Source: an uncultured Williamsia sp. (lineage in GTDB: Bacteria; Actinomycetota; Actinomycetes; Mycobacteriales; Mycobacteriaceae). Taken from it: a stretch of 64,000 nucleotides of DNA. Below are positions 35,965 to 45,314 of the stretch, in pieces; the stretch's first letter is position 1, and the number at the start of each line of letters is the position of its first letter. The DNA lies in assembly GCF_947494875.1 (NCBI RefSeq), contig NZ_CANLWM010000002.1, forward strand, positions 248,001 through 312,000, read 5' to 3'. The position numbers and the translations under genes were made by a program. Under the pieces are notes generated by a model. The model did no database searches and was not told the DNA's origin. It saw only the letters and a list, made by a program, of their open reading frames with translations.

Positions 35965-37605
35965 TCAGCCGCGCAGAGCCCCGTCGACGAGCGCCTGCGC
36001 CTCGTCCTGGACCGCGGCGAGATGTTCGGGACCCTTCATCGACTCGGCGTAGATCTTGTAGAGGTCCTCGGTGCCCGAGGGCCGCGCCGCGAACCACGCG
36101 TTGTCGGTCACGACTTTCAACCCGCCGATGGCGGCACCGTTGCCAGGGGCCTCGGTGAGGACCGCCGTGATCGCCTCGCCGGCGAGGGTGTCGGCGGCGA
36201 CCTGCGACGCCGACAGCTTCGACAGCACCGCCTTCTGCTCGCGCGTCGCCGGGGCGTCGCGGCGGGCGTAGACCGGGTCGCCGAAACGTTCCACGAGGTC
36301 GGCGTAGTGCTGCGACGGCGACCGACCCGTGACGGCCAGGATCTCCGAGGCCAGCAGCGCCATGATGATGCCGTCCTTGTCGGTCGACCAGACCGATCCG
36401 TCCTGCTGCAGGAACGACGCGCCGGCACTCTCCTCACCGCCGAAGGCGATGTCGCCCGAGAGCAGCCCGGGGACGAACCACTTGAAACCGACCGGCACCT
36501 CGATCAGCCGGCGCCCCAGTGCCCCGACGACGCGGTCGATGATGGACGAGCTCACCAACGTCTTGCCGACCGCGGCGGACGCGCCCCACCCCGGGCGGTG
36601 TGTGAACAGGTAGTCGATGGCCACGGCGAGGAAATGATTGGGGTTCATCAGCCCGGCGTCGGGGGTGACGATCCCGTGGCGGTCGGCGTCGGCGTCGTTG
36701 CCGGTCGCGATGTCGTAGGAGTCGCGGGCGGCGATGAGGGACGCCATCGCGTTCGGTGACGAGCAGTCCATCCGGATCTTGCCGTCGGTGTCGAGGGTCA
36801 TGAACCCGAACTGCGGGTCGACGGTCGGGTTGACCACGGTCAGTTCGGCGAGGTTGTACATGAACCCGATCTCGGCCCAGTACCCCACGGAGGCACCGCC
36901 GAGCGGGTCGGCCCCGATCCGCACACCGGACGACCGGATGGCGTCCATGTCGAGCACCTGCTTGAGGTTGTCGACGTAGGTGGCGCTGAACGGGTACCGG
37001 ACGACGTGGTCGTCGGTGAGAGCCCGTTCGAACGGCACACGGGCGACGGCGCCGACGCCCGAGCGGAGGATCTCGTTGGCGCGCGCGGCGATCGCGGAGG
37101 TGATGTCGGATCCGGCCGGGCCGCCATCCGGCGGGTTGTACTTGAACCCGCCGTCCCGGGGCGGGTTGTGCGACGGGGTGACGACGATGCCGTCGGCCCG
37201 CTCGGCGTTCGAGGCGTTGTGCACGAGGATCGCGTGACTCACCGCCGGTGTCGGCGTGTGCCGCTCGAGGTCGTCGATGGCGACGGTCACCTCGGCCGCG
37301 ACGAGCACCTCGATCGCGGTCCGCCAGGCCGGCCGCGAGAGTGCGTGGGTGTCGAGGCCGATGAAGAGCGGACCGGTGATCCCCGCTCCGCGACGGTGTT
37401 CGACGATGGCGGCCGTCGTGGCGATGATGTGGGACTCGGTGAAGGCGCCGTCGAGGCTCGATCCCCGGTGCCCCGAGGTGCCGAAGACGACCTGCTGGGC
37501 GGGATCGTCGGGATCGGGGAGCCTGGAGTAGTACGCACTCTCGAGCGCCGCGATGTCGACGAGATCCTCGGGGAGTGCCGGTTGACCGGCTCGCGGGTGC
37601 GCCAC
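35965..37605 (-). CDS. pgm: Phosphoglucomutase (alpha-D-glucose phosphate-specific)
   Basis: A 546-residue phosphohexomutase interconverting glucose 1- and 6-phosphate, feeding glycogen, trehalose and cell-wall sugar synthesis. [11 protein letters not shown] (N-terminal), catalytic-Ser loop [12 protein letters not shown], metal loop [10 protein letters not shown], sugar loop [10 protein letters not shown] and phosphate loop [15 protein letters not shown] are complete and in order. GTG 37605 gives the usual N-terminus ([16 protein letters not shown]). Confidence 0.95.
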   Translation of the reverse strand: MAHPRAGQPALPEDLVDIAALESAYYSRLPDPDDPAQQVVFGTSGHRGSSLDGAFTESHIIATTAAIVEHRRGAGITGPLFIGLDTHALSRPAWRTAIEVLVAAEVTVAIDDLERHTPTPAVSHAILVHNASNAERADGIVVTPSHNPPRDGGFKYNPPDGGPAGSDITSAIAARANEILRSGVGAVARVPFERALTDDHVVRYPFSATYVDNLKQVLDMDAIRSSGVRIGADPLGGASVGYWAEIGFMYNLAELTVVNPTVDPQFGFMTLDTDGKIRMDCSSPNAMASLIAARDSYDIATGNDADADRHGIVTPDAGLMNPNHFLAVAIDYLFTHRPGWGASAAVGKTLVSSSIIDRVVGALGRRLIEVPVGFKWFVPGLLSGDIAFGGEESAGASFLQQDGSVWSTDKDGIIMALLASEILAVTGRSPSQHYADLVERFGDPVYARRDAPATREQKAVLSKLSASQVAADTLAGEAITAVLTEAPGNGAAIGGLKVVTDNAWFAARPSGTEDLYKIYAESMKGPEHLAAVQDEAQALVDGALRG

Positions 37606-37685
37606 CGATGGGATTCTGCCAAATCGGACGAGGATTAGTCTCGGCACCGCACGGACACGTCGGCACGAAGCAGGAAGGGAACGTT

Positions 37686-38300
37686 GTGACATCTCACGGA
37701 CCCGCCGCTGCCGTGCTTGTACTGCCGGGTGGGACGGACGTGTCCCGGGAGCCCTTCTCGTGGCGGTCCCCGTCGGCCCTGCGGATGTACCCGTTCGCCG
37801 CGAGCATCGCGCTGCGCCACCCTCGTCGGGTCCGGGTCCGGCAGGTCGCCTACGACCTCTACGGCTGGAACGACGACGCCGCGCCCCTCGCGCCGGCCTG
37901 GGCGGCACTCGAACGCCTCGCGGCGGCGGCACCGGGCGTCCCGATCCACCTCATCGGTCATTCGATGGGCGGTCGGGTCGCGGCCCACCTGGCCGCCGAC
38001 CCCCGCGTCCACGGGGTGCTGGCGCTCGCCCCGTGGTGGCAGCACGCCGACTGGCGCCACATCCGCGACGGCGTGCGCGTGGTCGCGATGCACGGCACCG
38101 CCGACACCCGCACCTACGCCTCGCGCACCGAGAAGGGCATCGACGAGCTGCGTGCCCGCGGTGTCGACGCGACGTACATCCCCGTTCCCGACGGCGGACA
38201 CGCGATGCTCGATCACGTCCTCGACTGGCAGCGTACGGCGCTCGACTTCGTCGGCGCGGCGATCGCCGATCGCGCGACAGCAGGCCCGGTGTCGCCGTGA
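37686..38300 (+). CDS. Small alpha/beta hydrolase
   Basis: A 204-residue alpha/beta-hydrolase-fold protein of the dienelactone hydrolase-like kind. Nucleophile elbow LIGHSMGGR (Ser near 94), acid residue in MHGTADTRT and His in DGGHAML complete a triad. No signal peptide, so it is cytoplasmic. GTG 37686 has AAGGGA upstream. Its stop overlaps the start of the next, membrane-anchored esterase (GTGA), implying coupled expression. Substrate unknown. Confidence 0.83.
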   Translation: MTSHGPAAAVLVLPGGTDVSREPFSWRSPSALRMYPFAASIALRHPRRVRVRQVAYDLYGWNDDAAPLAPAWAALERLAAAAPGVPIHLIGHSMGGRVAAHLAADPRVHGVLALAPWWQHADWRHIRDGVRVVAMHGTADTRTYASRTEKGIDELRARGVDATYIPVPDGGHAMLDHVLDWQRTALDFVGAAIADRATAGPVSP

Positions 38301-39625
38301 ACCCGGGTTGGACCTACATCCCGCACACCGGCGGCTCCCTCTTCGACGTCCGACTCCTGCACGGTTGGTTCCCGATCGCCGTGTCGGTGCTCGCGGCACT
38401 GCTCGTGCTGGCCGCCGCCGCACGCCGGTCGAAGCGGTGGGGCATGGTCTGGGTGCCGATCGGGGTCGTCGCCGGCGGCATCGCCGCGGTCACGGTGTTC
38501 GGTGTCCTCGACGCCCGCGGGCTGGACCCCGCGTCGGCGCCGGCGAGCTTCTGGCTGTGGACGGTCGTGGCCGTCGGGCTCGTGGTCGCAGCGGTGATCG
38601 GCGTACGGACCGCACGCTGGTGGCAGAACGGCCTCACGGTGGTCGCCGTGCTGCTCTGCGTGTTCTGTCTGGCGTTGAGCCTGAACCAGTGGTCCGGCTA
38701 CTACCCGACCTTCAGCCGTGCCTGGGCAGGCATCACCGACGATCCCCTCCCCCTCGAGACGACGCCGGATCGTCTGAACACCTTCCGCAACTCGCCCGCC
38801 GCGGCGAAGGAGGGACGGATCGTCACGATCGACGTGCCCAGCCGCCGCAGCGGTTTCCGCGCCCGCAGCGAGTACGTGTACCTGCCGCCCGCCTGGTTCG
38901 TCGGCGCCGAACCGCCGGCCCTGCCTGCGGTCGTGATGATCGGCGGGGTCATCAACACCCCGGAGGACTGGGTCCGCAGCGGCGAGGCGTTGCAGACGGT
39001 CAACGCCTACGCCCGCGACCACCGCGGGGTGGCACCGATCCTCGTGCTCCCCGACGTCTCGGGCAGCCTCACCAACGACACCGAGTGTGTCGACGGCCCG
39101 CGCGGCAACGTCGACACCCACATCGTCGACGAGGTCCGGCCGTACGTGATCGAGCGGTTCGGGGCGTCGCGGGCGGCCCGCAACTGGGCGGTCGTCGGCT
39201 GGTCGATGGGTGGGACGTGTGCCATCGATCTCGTCGTGCGCCATCCGGACGACTTCGCGACGTTCGTCGACATCTCCGGCGACGTCGCCCCCAACGTGGG
39301 CGACAAGCAGCAGACGATCAAGACACTGTTCGGGGGTGACGCGCAGGCCTGGGACCGCTTCGACCCGCGGACGGTGATGGAACGGCACGGTCCGTACACG
39401 GGGGTCGCGGGGTGGTTCATCTCCGAGGGGCGCAAGGGCCGCGACGGGCAGCTGCACTCGCCGCAGATCACCGCGGCGAAGCTGCTGGCCCCGGTGGCCC
39501 GCTCGGTGGGGATCGACGTGACCGAACGGTACGAGAGCGGCACGCACACATGGTCGTTCGGGGCGCTGGCCTGGGGCCAGGTCATCGCCTGGCTCCACGA
39601 ACGCATCGACGACCCCGTCATCTGA
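38297..39625 (+). CDS. Membrane-anchored esterase (antigen 85/esterase D-like)
   Basis: A 442-residue protein. Four N-terminal transmembrane helices (about 24-42, 51-71, 84-103, 111-130) precede an extracytoplasmic alpha/beta-hydrolase domain of the putative-esterase family. The nucleophile is Ser in VVGWSMGGTCAID, with NTPEDWVR, DVSGSLTND and the C-terminal His in SGTHTWSF. The domain is related to mycolyltransferases and S-formylglutathione hydrolase. This architecture is found in mycolate-containing actinobacteria. GTG start coupled to the preceding small hydrolase. Confidence 0.83.
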   Translation: MNPGWTYIPHTGGSLFDVRLLHGWFPIAVSVLAALLVLAAAARRSKRWGMVWVPIGVVAGGIAAVTVFGVLDARGLDPASAPASFWLWTVVAVGLVVAAVIGVRTARWWQNGLTVVAVLLCVFCLALSLNQWSGYYPTFSRAWAGITDDPLPLETTPDRLNTFRNSPAAAKEGRIVTIDVPSRRSGFRARSEYVYLPPAWFVGAEPPALPAVVMIGGVINTPEDWVRSGEALQTVNAYARDHRGVAPILVLPDVSGSLTNDTECVDGPRGNVDTHIVDEVRPYVIERFGASRAARNWAVVGWSMGGTCAIDLVVRHPDDFATFVDISGDVAPNVGDKQQTIKTLFGGDAQAWDRFDPRTVMERHGPYTGVAGWFISEGRKGRDGQLHSPQITAAKLLAPVARSVGIDVTERYESGTHTWSFGALAWGQVIAWLHERIDDPVI

Positions 39626-39636
39626 CGGGGTCGTCG
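39607..39636 (+). terminator. Hairpin terminator overlapping the esterase stop
   Basis: CGACGACCCCGTCA (39607-39620) pairs perfectly with 39623-39636 around a two-base gap. The stop codon TGA is inside the 3' arm. The stem is GC-rich without a T run, as usual in actinobacteria. Confidence 0.65.
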
Positions 39637-39679
39637 ACGGTGCCCTGACGGCTCCGACCGGGGATCGGTCGGGAACAGG

Positions 39680-40528
39680 TCAGTCGGGGATGTAGTCGAA
39701 CGTGTCGGGGTTCGGGCCGGTGCGGCCGTCCTCGCCCTTGTCGAGCTTGTCGAGCGCCGTGAGATCGTCGTCGGTCAGCTCGAAGTCGAAGATGTCGAAA
39801 TTGTCCTTGACGCGGCTCTCGGTCACCGACTTCGGGAACACAATGTTGTCGCGCTGGATGTGCCAGCGCAGCACCACCTGTGCGGTCGACTTGCCGACAC
39901 GCTCCGCGATCTCGGAGATGGTCGAGTCGTCGAGGACCTTGCCCTGCGCGATGGGCGACCACGCCTCGGTCGCGATGCCGTGGTCACGGCCGTAGGCGCG
40001 CGCGGTGTCGTTGGTGAAGTACGGGTGCACCTCGATCTGGTTCACCGCCGGCACCACATCGGTCTCCTTCGCGAGACGGTCGAGGTGGTCGGGCTGGAAG
40101 TTGGAGACGCCGATCGACGTGGCGCGCCCCTCCTTCTGGAACTCGATGAGCGTCTGCCAGGTGCTGACGTAGTCGCCGTCGTAACGGGTCGGCAGCGGCC
40201 AGTGGATGAGGAACAGGTCGACGTGGTCGAGGCCGAGCTTTTCGAGGCTCTCGTCGAACGCCTTGCGCGCATCGTCGGGACGATGGAAGCCGTTGTTGAG
40301 CTTCGTGGTCACCCAGATGTCGTCGCGCGCGATCCCGCTGTCGCGGATGCCCTGTCCGACCTCACGCTCGTTGTTGTACATCTCGGCGGTGTCGATGTGC
40401 CGGTAGCCCGTTTCCAGCGCCAGGCGGGTGGCCTTCGCGGTGTCCTCCGGCTCGATCTGGAACACACCGAAGCCGAGCTGCGGGATGCTACGGCCGTCGT
40501 TGAGGGTGAGGTTCGGGACGGTTGCCAT
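39680..40528 (-). CDS. Aldo/keto reductase
   Basis: A 282-residue AKR5-type TIM-barrel oxidoreductase. The catalytic tetrad is visible: Asp and Tyr in HIDTAEMYNNEREVG, Lys in TTKLNN, His in LFLIHWPLP. The NADPH-binding segment FPKSVTESRVKDNFDIFDF near the C-terminus matches 2,5-diketo-gluconate reductase-type enzymes. The native substrate is a carbonyl compound, not identified. Start ATG 40528. Confidence 0.9.
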   Translation of the reverse strand: MATVPNLTLNDGRSIPQLGFGVFQIEPEDTAKATRLALETGYRHIDTAEMYNNEREVGQGIRDSGIARDDIWVTTKLNNGFHRPDDARKAFDESLEKLGLDHVDLFLIHWPLPTRYDGDYVSTWQTLIEFQKEGRATSIGVSNFQPDHLDRLAKETDVVPAVNQIEVHPYFTNDTARAYGRDHGIATEAWSPIAQGKVLDDSTISEIAERVGKSTAQVVLRWHIQRDNIVFPKSVTESRVKDNFDIFDFELTDDDLTALDKLDKGEDGRTGPNPDTFDYIPD

Positions 40529-40625
40529 ACGGCAGGCCTCCTCGGGGTCGGACACGGTCCGGATCTCGGACCGACGGTCTTGTCCAACATCCCCGCGGGG
40601 GCCGGGCATTCCGACGCCGCGGTCA

Positions 40626-41162
40626 TCACCCCAGACGCGAGGCCTGTTCCGGAGTCGCTCCCCAGCGCTGGAAGTCGATCGCCGAGCCGAGATCCAGTGC
40701 CACCCACCGGCCGTCCTCGTAGCGGAACAGGACGCGCGCGGCCTGCGTGTCCGGCGGGGCGGAGCGGCCGGTCGCGAACGGGCCCGCGCACCGGATGGCC
40801 TCGAAGGCGACCGGCTTCGCCATGCGCGTGTAGATCTCGGTGGGCTGCACCGCCTCCAGCAACGCGGTCGGGGTGGCCAACGAGCAGTCGACGTCGGCGG
40901 CGGCGGGAGCAGGCGCGGCGGTGACCGTGGCCGTCAACGTGGCGGGTGGGAGTTCTCGTGTCGCGGTCTCCGTCTGCGTTGACTCCACCGCGTTCTCATC
41001 GGCCGCGGCCGTCGAGGTCGGCTCCGACGACGGCGCCGCCGTGCTCGACGACACGGTGGCCGTGGCGCTGCTCTGCGCGACGTCGGCGTCGTCGGACGAC
41101 GAGCAGCCGGCGAGCGCCAGGACGACGGCGGCGAGCGGGAGGACAGCGGTGGCACGACGCAT
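40626..41162 (-). CDS. Putative lipoprotein
   Basis: A 178-residue exported protein with lipobox LAGC at about residues 17-20. A 70-residue Ser/Thr/Ala-rich linker follows, then a compact C-terminal domain with two Cys (DCSLATP, IRCAGPF) and RYEDGRWVALDLGSAID. The latter is reminiscent of small mycobacterial sensor or inhibitor lipoproteins. No family is assigned with confidence. Confidence 0.75.
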   Translation of the reverse strand: MRRATAVLPLAAVVLALAGCSSSDDADVAQSSATATVSSSTAAPSSEPTSTAAADENAVESTQTETATRELPPATLTATVTAAPAPAAADVDCSLATPTALLEAVQPTEIYTRMAKPVAFEAIRCAGPFATGRSAPPDTQAARVLFRYEDGRWVALDLGSAIDFQRWGATPEQASRLG

Positions 41163-41281
41163 CGCGGAGTTCCTTTGTTCGACGAACGGATGACTTGTCC
41201 GATTCGTCGCCGTCGCCCGACTCGTCGTTACCGGTGGAGTCCGATTACGGCTGATCGCACGACACTCCCCCAGAACGAGAA

Positions 41282-41311
41282 CCGCCCACCTGCGGTGATG
41301 CAGGTGGGCGG
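41282..41311 (-). terminator. ssrA terminator hairpin
   Basis: A 12-bp perfect stem (CCGCCCACCTGC, 41282-41293, with 41300-41311) and a six-base loop, starting nine bases past the tmRNA 3' end. Confidence 0.75.
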
Positions 41312-41319
41312 CTCGTCGG

Positions 41320-41684
41320 TGGAGCTGCCGGGAATCGAACCCGGGTCCTTCGTCGTGTCAGCAGGGCTTCTCCGTGCGCAGTCCGCTGAGCCTGTACTCG
41401 GATCTCCTGGTCACGCGAACAAGCCAGGATGACGATCCCAGTCGCTGTTGGTTGTCCCGTCCGACTCCGCGACCGAGCCGGACGGTGAGCCCCCTTGATG
41501 ATGCCGGTACCCGGGGCGGGAGCACACCCGGGCCGACAGACTCACACTCGCTCAGGCGGCGAGTGCGAAGTCGCGCTGATGAGAATCGGCGCTTAATTGG
41601 TTGCTACGACGCTTACGGTGGTCTCTAGCCTGCACCGGCACGCTTCCCCTACATCGACGCACGCAGTCGAAACCGTTCAGCCCC
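41320..41684 (-). ncRNA. ssrA: Transfer-messenger RNA (tmRNA)
   Basis: A 365-nt one-piece tmRNA. The 5' acceptor arm GGGGCTG pairs with CAGCTCC near the 3' end, with the G3-U70 alanine identity wobble. The 3' T-arm is GGGTTCGATTCCCG. The tag frame ends GACTTCGCACTCGCCGCC-TGA and encodes (A)DSHQRDFALAA; the mycobacterial tag differs only by Tyr for Phe. With SmpB it rescues stalled ribosomes and marks peptides for ClpXP. The CCA is not encoded. Confidence 0.96.
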
Positions 41685-41738
41685 GTGTAGGACCCGCCGC
41701 GTCTCCGAGGCGAGCACTTCAGTCTAACAAGCAACGAG

Positions 41739-42275
41739 GTGATGGTCATTCCTGTTTCCGTCCGCGTTCTCGATCCGGTGACCGACCTGGCCCCTGCGCT
41801 CGAGGTCGTCGCGGCCGCGTTCGCCCCGCAGGCACCGCAGGGGTCGCAGCCCGTCGAGGTCGGGCTGACTCGGGCACTGGTCGTGGGCGGTCACGTGCCC
41901 GGTCCGCTCGGCCTCGTCGCCGTGGGCGACGGTGCCGTGGTCGGGGTGGTCCTCGGCAGCATCGGACAGGTCGGAGGCACCGACGCCATCGGGCTCGGAC
42001 CCCTCGCGGTGAGTCCTTCTCGGCAGTCGACCGGCGTCGGATCGGCTCTCGTGGACGCGGTTCTCGCCGCCGCCGACGCCGCCGGCTTCCCGCTGGCCGC
42101 GCTCCTCGGCGATCCCGGGTTCTACGCGCGTTTCGGGTTCGTCACGGCCGCCGAGCTGGGCGTCGAATCCCCCGACCCGGCGTGGGGCGGTCACTTCCAA
42201 GCGCGACGCCTGTCCGCGTGGACCGTCGATGCGCGCGGTCCGTTCCGCTACGCCGCGCCGTTCGACGACCTCTGA
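41739..42275 (+). CDS. GNAT family N-acetyltransferase
   Basis: A 178-residue single-domain acetyltransferase. LGPLAVSPSRQSTGVGSALVDAVLAAAD contains the acetyl-CoA loop (Q/R-x-x-G-x-G-x-A-like), and LLGDPGFYARFGFVTA is motif B. This YhbS-like pattern is typical of acetyltransferases of unknown small-molecule substrates. The start is GTG 41739 or ATG 41742 (adjacent codons). It lies between ssrA and smpB, on the strand opposite to both. Confidence 0.83.
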   Translation: MMVIPVSVRVLDPVTDLAPALEVVAAAFAPQAPQGSQPVEVGLTRALVVGGHVPGPLGLVAVGDGAVVGVVLGSIGQVGGTDAIGLGPLAVSPSRQSTGVGSALVDAVLAAADAAGFPLAALLGDPGFYARFGFVTAAELGVESPDPAWGGHFQARRLSAWTVDARGPFRYAAPFDDL

Positions 42276-42362
42276 GGAGGGCGTACACAAACCGCACCGG
42301 CCGGCGTCGGCGACGGCATCGTGCATGCGCCGGTCTTCAGCGGAGCGGCTTGTGGACGGGCG

Positions 42363-42836
42363 TCACATCCCCTTGACGCGGCGGCCGAGTTCGCGGATCA
42401 CGTCGCGACGGGCATCGCGTTCGGCGATGTCGCGGCGCTTGTCGTGCGCCTGCTTGCCGCGGGCGAGGGCGAGTTCGACCTTCACCTTGCCGTCGCTGAA
42501 GTACATCGACAGTGGGACCAGGGTCAGGTTCTGCGTCTGGAGCGTGCCGACGAGTCCGTCGATCTCCTTGCGGTGCAACAGGAGTTTGCGGTTGCGGCGC
42601 GGTGCGTGGTTGGTCCAGCTACCACTGCCGTACTCGGCGATGTGGAGGCCGCGCAGCCACACCTCGCCGTCGTCGATGGTGGCGAACGCGTCGACGAGAG
42701 ACGCCTTGCCGTCGCGCAGCGCCTTCACCTCGGTGCCGACGAGAGCAATGCCCGCCTCGTAGGTCTCGAGGATCGTGTACAGGTGGCGCGCCTTGCGGTT
42801 GGTCGCGATGGCCTTGCGGCCCTTCTCCTTCACCAC
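42363..42836 (-). CDS. smpB: SsrA-binding protein SmpB
   Basis: A 157-residue Smp[45 protein letters not shown] and [26 protein letters not shown] are the OB-fold core. The basic C-terminal tail ([20 protein letters not shown]) enters the ribosomal decoding centre. It carries tmRNA to stalled ribosomes. In the mycobacterial order it would directly follow ftsX; here a GNAT gene and a repeat cluster on the opposite strand intervene. Confidence 0.97.
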   Translation of the reverse strand: MVKEKGRKAIATNRKARHLYTILETYEAGIALVGTEVKALRDGKASLVDAFATIDDGEVWLRGLHIAEYGSGSWTNHAPRRNRKLLLHRKEIDGLVGTLQTQNLTLVPLSMYFSDGKVKVELALARGKQAHDKRRDIAERDARRDVIRELGRRVKGM

Positions 42837-42931
42837 GGCGCACCTCCTTCACGGTTTCTCGGTCGACGCGGGTCGACGGTCCAGCCTACGCAGGGACCGG
42901 CGGCCCCGACGAATCCTTTAGGGTCCGTACC

Positions 42932-43453
42932 GTGTCCGACCGCCTCCCCCTCCCCCGACTGCGTCGTGCCGGCCCCGACGACGCGCCGGCGATCGTCGCG
43001 TTGCGTGACGGGCTCGCGCGGTGGCTCACCGACTCCGGCGTCAACCAGTGGCAAGAGGGCGAGATCACCGTCGAGCACGTCGCCGCGGGCGCGCGACTCG
43101 GCGAGTGGCATGTCGCCGAGGTCGACGGCGAGGTCGTCGCGTGCGTGCGACTCGCGTGGTCGGACCCGGACTTCTGGGGTGACGACGACGCACCCGCCGG
43201 CTACGTCCACGGGCTGATGGTCCGCCGTGACCACGCCGGACACGGCTGGGGACGAGCCCTCATCGAATGGGCCGCCGAGGCGACCGCCGCGGCCGGGCAC
43301 GACCGTCTCCGTCTGGACACCGCCGCCCACAACACGACGATGGTCGACTACTACCGATCGCTGGGGTTCACGGTGCTCCGCGAGGCGGATCTCCCCGCGC
43401 AGTTCGGCCGGGACATGCAAATCGTGTTGTTCGAGCGGCGCCTCGACGTCTGA
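42932..43453 (+). CDS. GNAT family N-acetyltransferase
   Basis: A 173-residue acetyltransferase. VHGLMVRRDHAGHGWGRALIEWAAE carries the R-x-x-x-G-x-G-x-A acetyl-CoA loop; RLRLDTAAHNTTMVDYYRSLGFTVL is the C-terminal motif. Start GTG 42932 gives VSDRLPLPRLRRAG. It lies on the strand opposite smpB and ftsX, inserted between them. Substrate unknown. Confidence 0.85.
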   Translation: MSDRLPLPRLRRAGPDDAPAIVALRDGLARWLTDSGVNQWQEGEITVEHVAAGARLGEWHVAEVDGEVVACVRLAWSDPDFWGDDDAPAGYVHGLMVRRDHAGHGWGRALIEWAAEATAAAGHDRLRLDTAAHNTTMVDYYRSLGFTVLREADLPAQFGRDMQIVLFERRLDV

Positions 43454-43465
43454 CGAGCGGACACA

Positions 43466-43627
43466 ACTCGCCGAGTGGGCCAAAAATCACCGTCGACCGT
43501 GCCGACATCACTCGCCGAGTGGGCTGATACCCGACGCCGAGCGCGCCGCGACTGCGGTCGGCGCCGATTTCTGGCCCGTTCGGAGTGGGTTGTGGCCCAC
43601 TCGGCGGCTGGTTTTGGCCCACTCGGC
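43466..43627. repeat. Cluster of ACTCGCCGAGTGGGC repeats, direct and inverted
   Basis: ACTCGCCGAGTGGGC occurs at 43466-43480 and 43510-43524. The inverted form GGCCCACTCGGCG occurs at 43594-43606 and 43615-43627, and a degenerate copy lies at 43572-43589. The unit contains a small palindrome (ACTCG-C-CGAGT); a 7-bp hairpin forms between 43583-43589 and 43596-43602. The outer copies carry AAAAA and TTTT next to the GGCC, so the whole cluster is a large imperfect inverted repeat 3' of both convergent genes. Confidence 0.75.
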
Positions 43628-43662
43628 GCGGTCGAGGCGGTGTCTGTCCGCCTCCTGCTCGA

Positions 43663-44568
43663 TCAGATCCGGACGTAGAACCGCAGCGTGGCGTAACCGG
43701 TCACCGTGGCCAGTCCGAGTCCGGCCAGCAGCAACCACGGCGACACGAACACGACGTCACCCATGGTGATCCGCGCGAGGATGTTCACCCCGTAGAGGTC
43801 TCCGAGGGCTCTGTCGAAGAAGAGGACCTTCGCCGCGAACAGGCCCGCGATCGCGATCACCGACCCGATCAGCGCGGACACGACCGCCTCCAGCAGGAAC
43901 GGGAGCTGGGTGTACCAGCGCGTCGCTCCCACCAGACGCATGATGCCGACCTCGGTACGCCGGGTGTAGGCGGCGATCTGCACGGTGTTCGCGATCAGCA
44001 GGATCGCCGCGAAGGCCAGCACCAACGCGACCGTGAACGCGGCGTTCCGCGCGCCGTCGAGGACGCTGAAGATGCGTTTCACCAGTTCTCGTTGGTCGAG
44101 GACGCCGTCGATGCCGTCCGCGGTGCGGAACTCGTCGAGCACCGGCCCGAACCGGTTCGCGTCGGACACGCGCACCTTGAACGACGCCGGCAGTGTGTTC
44201 TCGCGGATCATCGACGCGAGGTCGGGATCGTTGGCGAACGTCTTCGTCTTCGCGTCGCGGAAGGCCGCGGCCCGATCGATGTACTGCACGGACTCGACGC
44301 CCTGCGTCTGCTCGATCCGGGTGCGCAGCGCGGCGCACGGATCCGCCCGGCACTCCGGGTCGGCGTCGGCGACCTGATCGGAGATGAAGAACTGCATCTC
44401 GACGCGGTCGAGGAAGATGTCGCGGCTCTTGTCGGCCATCTGCACCACCAGCAGACCGCCGCCGAACATGGCGAGGGTGATCGCGGTGGTCAGCACCATC
44501 GCGGCGAACATCGTGACGTTGCGGCGCAGACCGTTCGCGACCTCGCTGACGATGAAACTCCATCGCAT
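43663..44568 (-). CDS. ftsX: Cell-division protein FtsX
   Basis: A 301-residue FtsX with four transmembrane helices (about 22-42, 172-195, 220-245, 270-292). A large extracytoplasmic domain between the first two (two Cys: DPECRADPCAAL) binds peptidoglycan hydrolase partners. The ending ATVTGYATLRFYVRI and the N-terminal RWSFIVSEVANGLRRNVTMFAAMVLTT region (residues 2-28) match mycobacterial FtsX. The ATG overlaps the ftsE stop by one base (ATGA-like TGATG), so the two are coupled. Confidence 0.95.
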   Translation of the reverse strand: MRWSFIVSEVANGLRRNVTMFAAMVLTTAITLAMFGGGLLVVQMADKSRDIFLDRVEMQFFISDQVADADPECRADPCAALRTRIEQTQGVESVQYIDRAAAFRDAKTKTFANDPDLASMIRENTLPASFKVRVSDANRFGPVLDEFRTADGIDGVLDQRELVKRIFSVLDGARNAAFTVALVLAFAAILLIANTVQIAAYTRRTEVGIMRLVGATRWYTQLPFLLEAVVSALIGSVIAIAGLFAAKVLFFDRALGDLYGVNILARITMGDVVFVSPWLLLAGLGLATVTGYATLRFYVRI

Positions 44569-45254
44569 CAGCCGACCCCGTAGACGCCGCGCTGGTCGTC
44601 GCGGACGAGTCGCCCGAGGTCGAACTCGAGAACCCGACGCCGCATGGCGTCGACGATGTGGCGGTCGTGGGTGGCCATCACGACCGTGGTGCCCCGACGG
44701 TTGACACGGTCGAGCACGTCGACGATCTCCTCACTGGTGGTCGGGTCGAGGTTGCCGGTCGGCTCGTCGGCGAGGAGCAGCAGCGGCCGGTTCGCGATCG
44801 CGCGGGCGATCGCGACGCGCTGCATCTCGCCACCCGACAACTCGGTCGGCATGCGGTCGGCCTTGCCCGACAGGCCGACGTAGTCGAGCACCTCGGGCAC
44901 CACCTTCTCGATCGTCGTGCGCGGCTTGCCGATCACCTCGAGCGCGAACGCGACGTTGTCGGCGACCGACTTCTGTTGCAGCAGACGGAAGTCCTGGAAC
45001 ACGCAGCCGATCGACTGGCGCAGCTGCGGGACACGGCGGCTCGGCAGCTTGGTCACGTGGAACCGGCCCACGTGGATGTCGCCGCTCGTCGGCTTGTCCT
45101 CCTTGAGGAGCAGTCGGAAGAACGTCGACTTCCCGGACCCCGACGGCCCGATCAGGAAGGCGAACTCACCCTTCTCGACCTCCAACGACAGCCCCTGCAG
45201 CGCCGGTCTCCCGGAGTTCTTGTACTTCATCGTGACGTTGTCGAGGCTGATCAC
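44568..45254 (-). CDS. ftsE: Cell-division ATP-binding protein FtsE
   Basis: A 228-residue ABC ATPase. Walker [10 protein letters not shown]-loop CVFQDFRLL, signature LSGGEMQR, Walker [11 protein letters not shown] and H-loop ATHD are all intact. GTG 45254 gives the normal [12 protein letters not shown] start; the frame is open a little further upstream. With FtsX it couples ATP hydrolysis to activation of septal peptidoglycan hydrolases. Confidence 0.96.
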   Translation of the reverse strand: MISLDNVTMKYKNSGRPALQGLSLEVEKGEFAFLIGPSGSGKSTFFRLLLKEDKPTSGDIHVGRFHVTKLPSRRVPQLRQSIGCVFQDFRLLQQKSVADNVAFALEVIGKPRTTIEKVVPEVLDYVGLSGKADRMPTELSGGEMQRVAIARAIANRPLLLLADEPTGNLDPTTSEEIVDVLDRVNRRGTTVVMATHDRHIVDAMRRRVLEFDLGRLVRDDQRGVYGVG

Positions 45255-45314
45255 GGCGGCCAGTGTAGCCACGGCCGACACCGCCCCCGGGGACCCGGAG
45301 GCCGCCCGCGCGCG

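Noticed and set aside
36071-37638. + strand open frames opposite phosphoglucomutase
   Set aside because: These are shadow frames; all phosphohexomutase motifs are on the - strand.
42276-42362. Possible terminator hairpin between the GNAT gene and smpB
   Set aside because: Arms such as ACCGGC and GCGCCGGT can pair only over a long, interrupted loop; not convincing.
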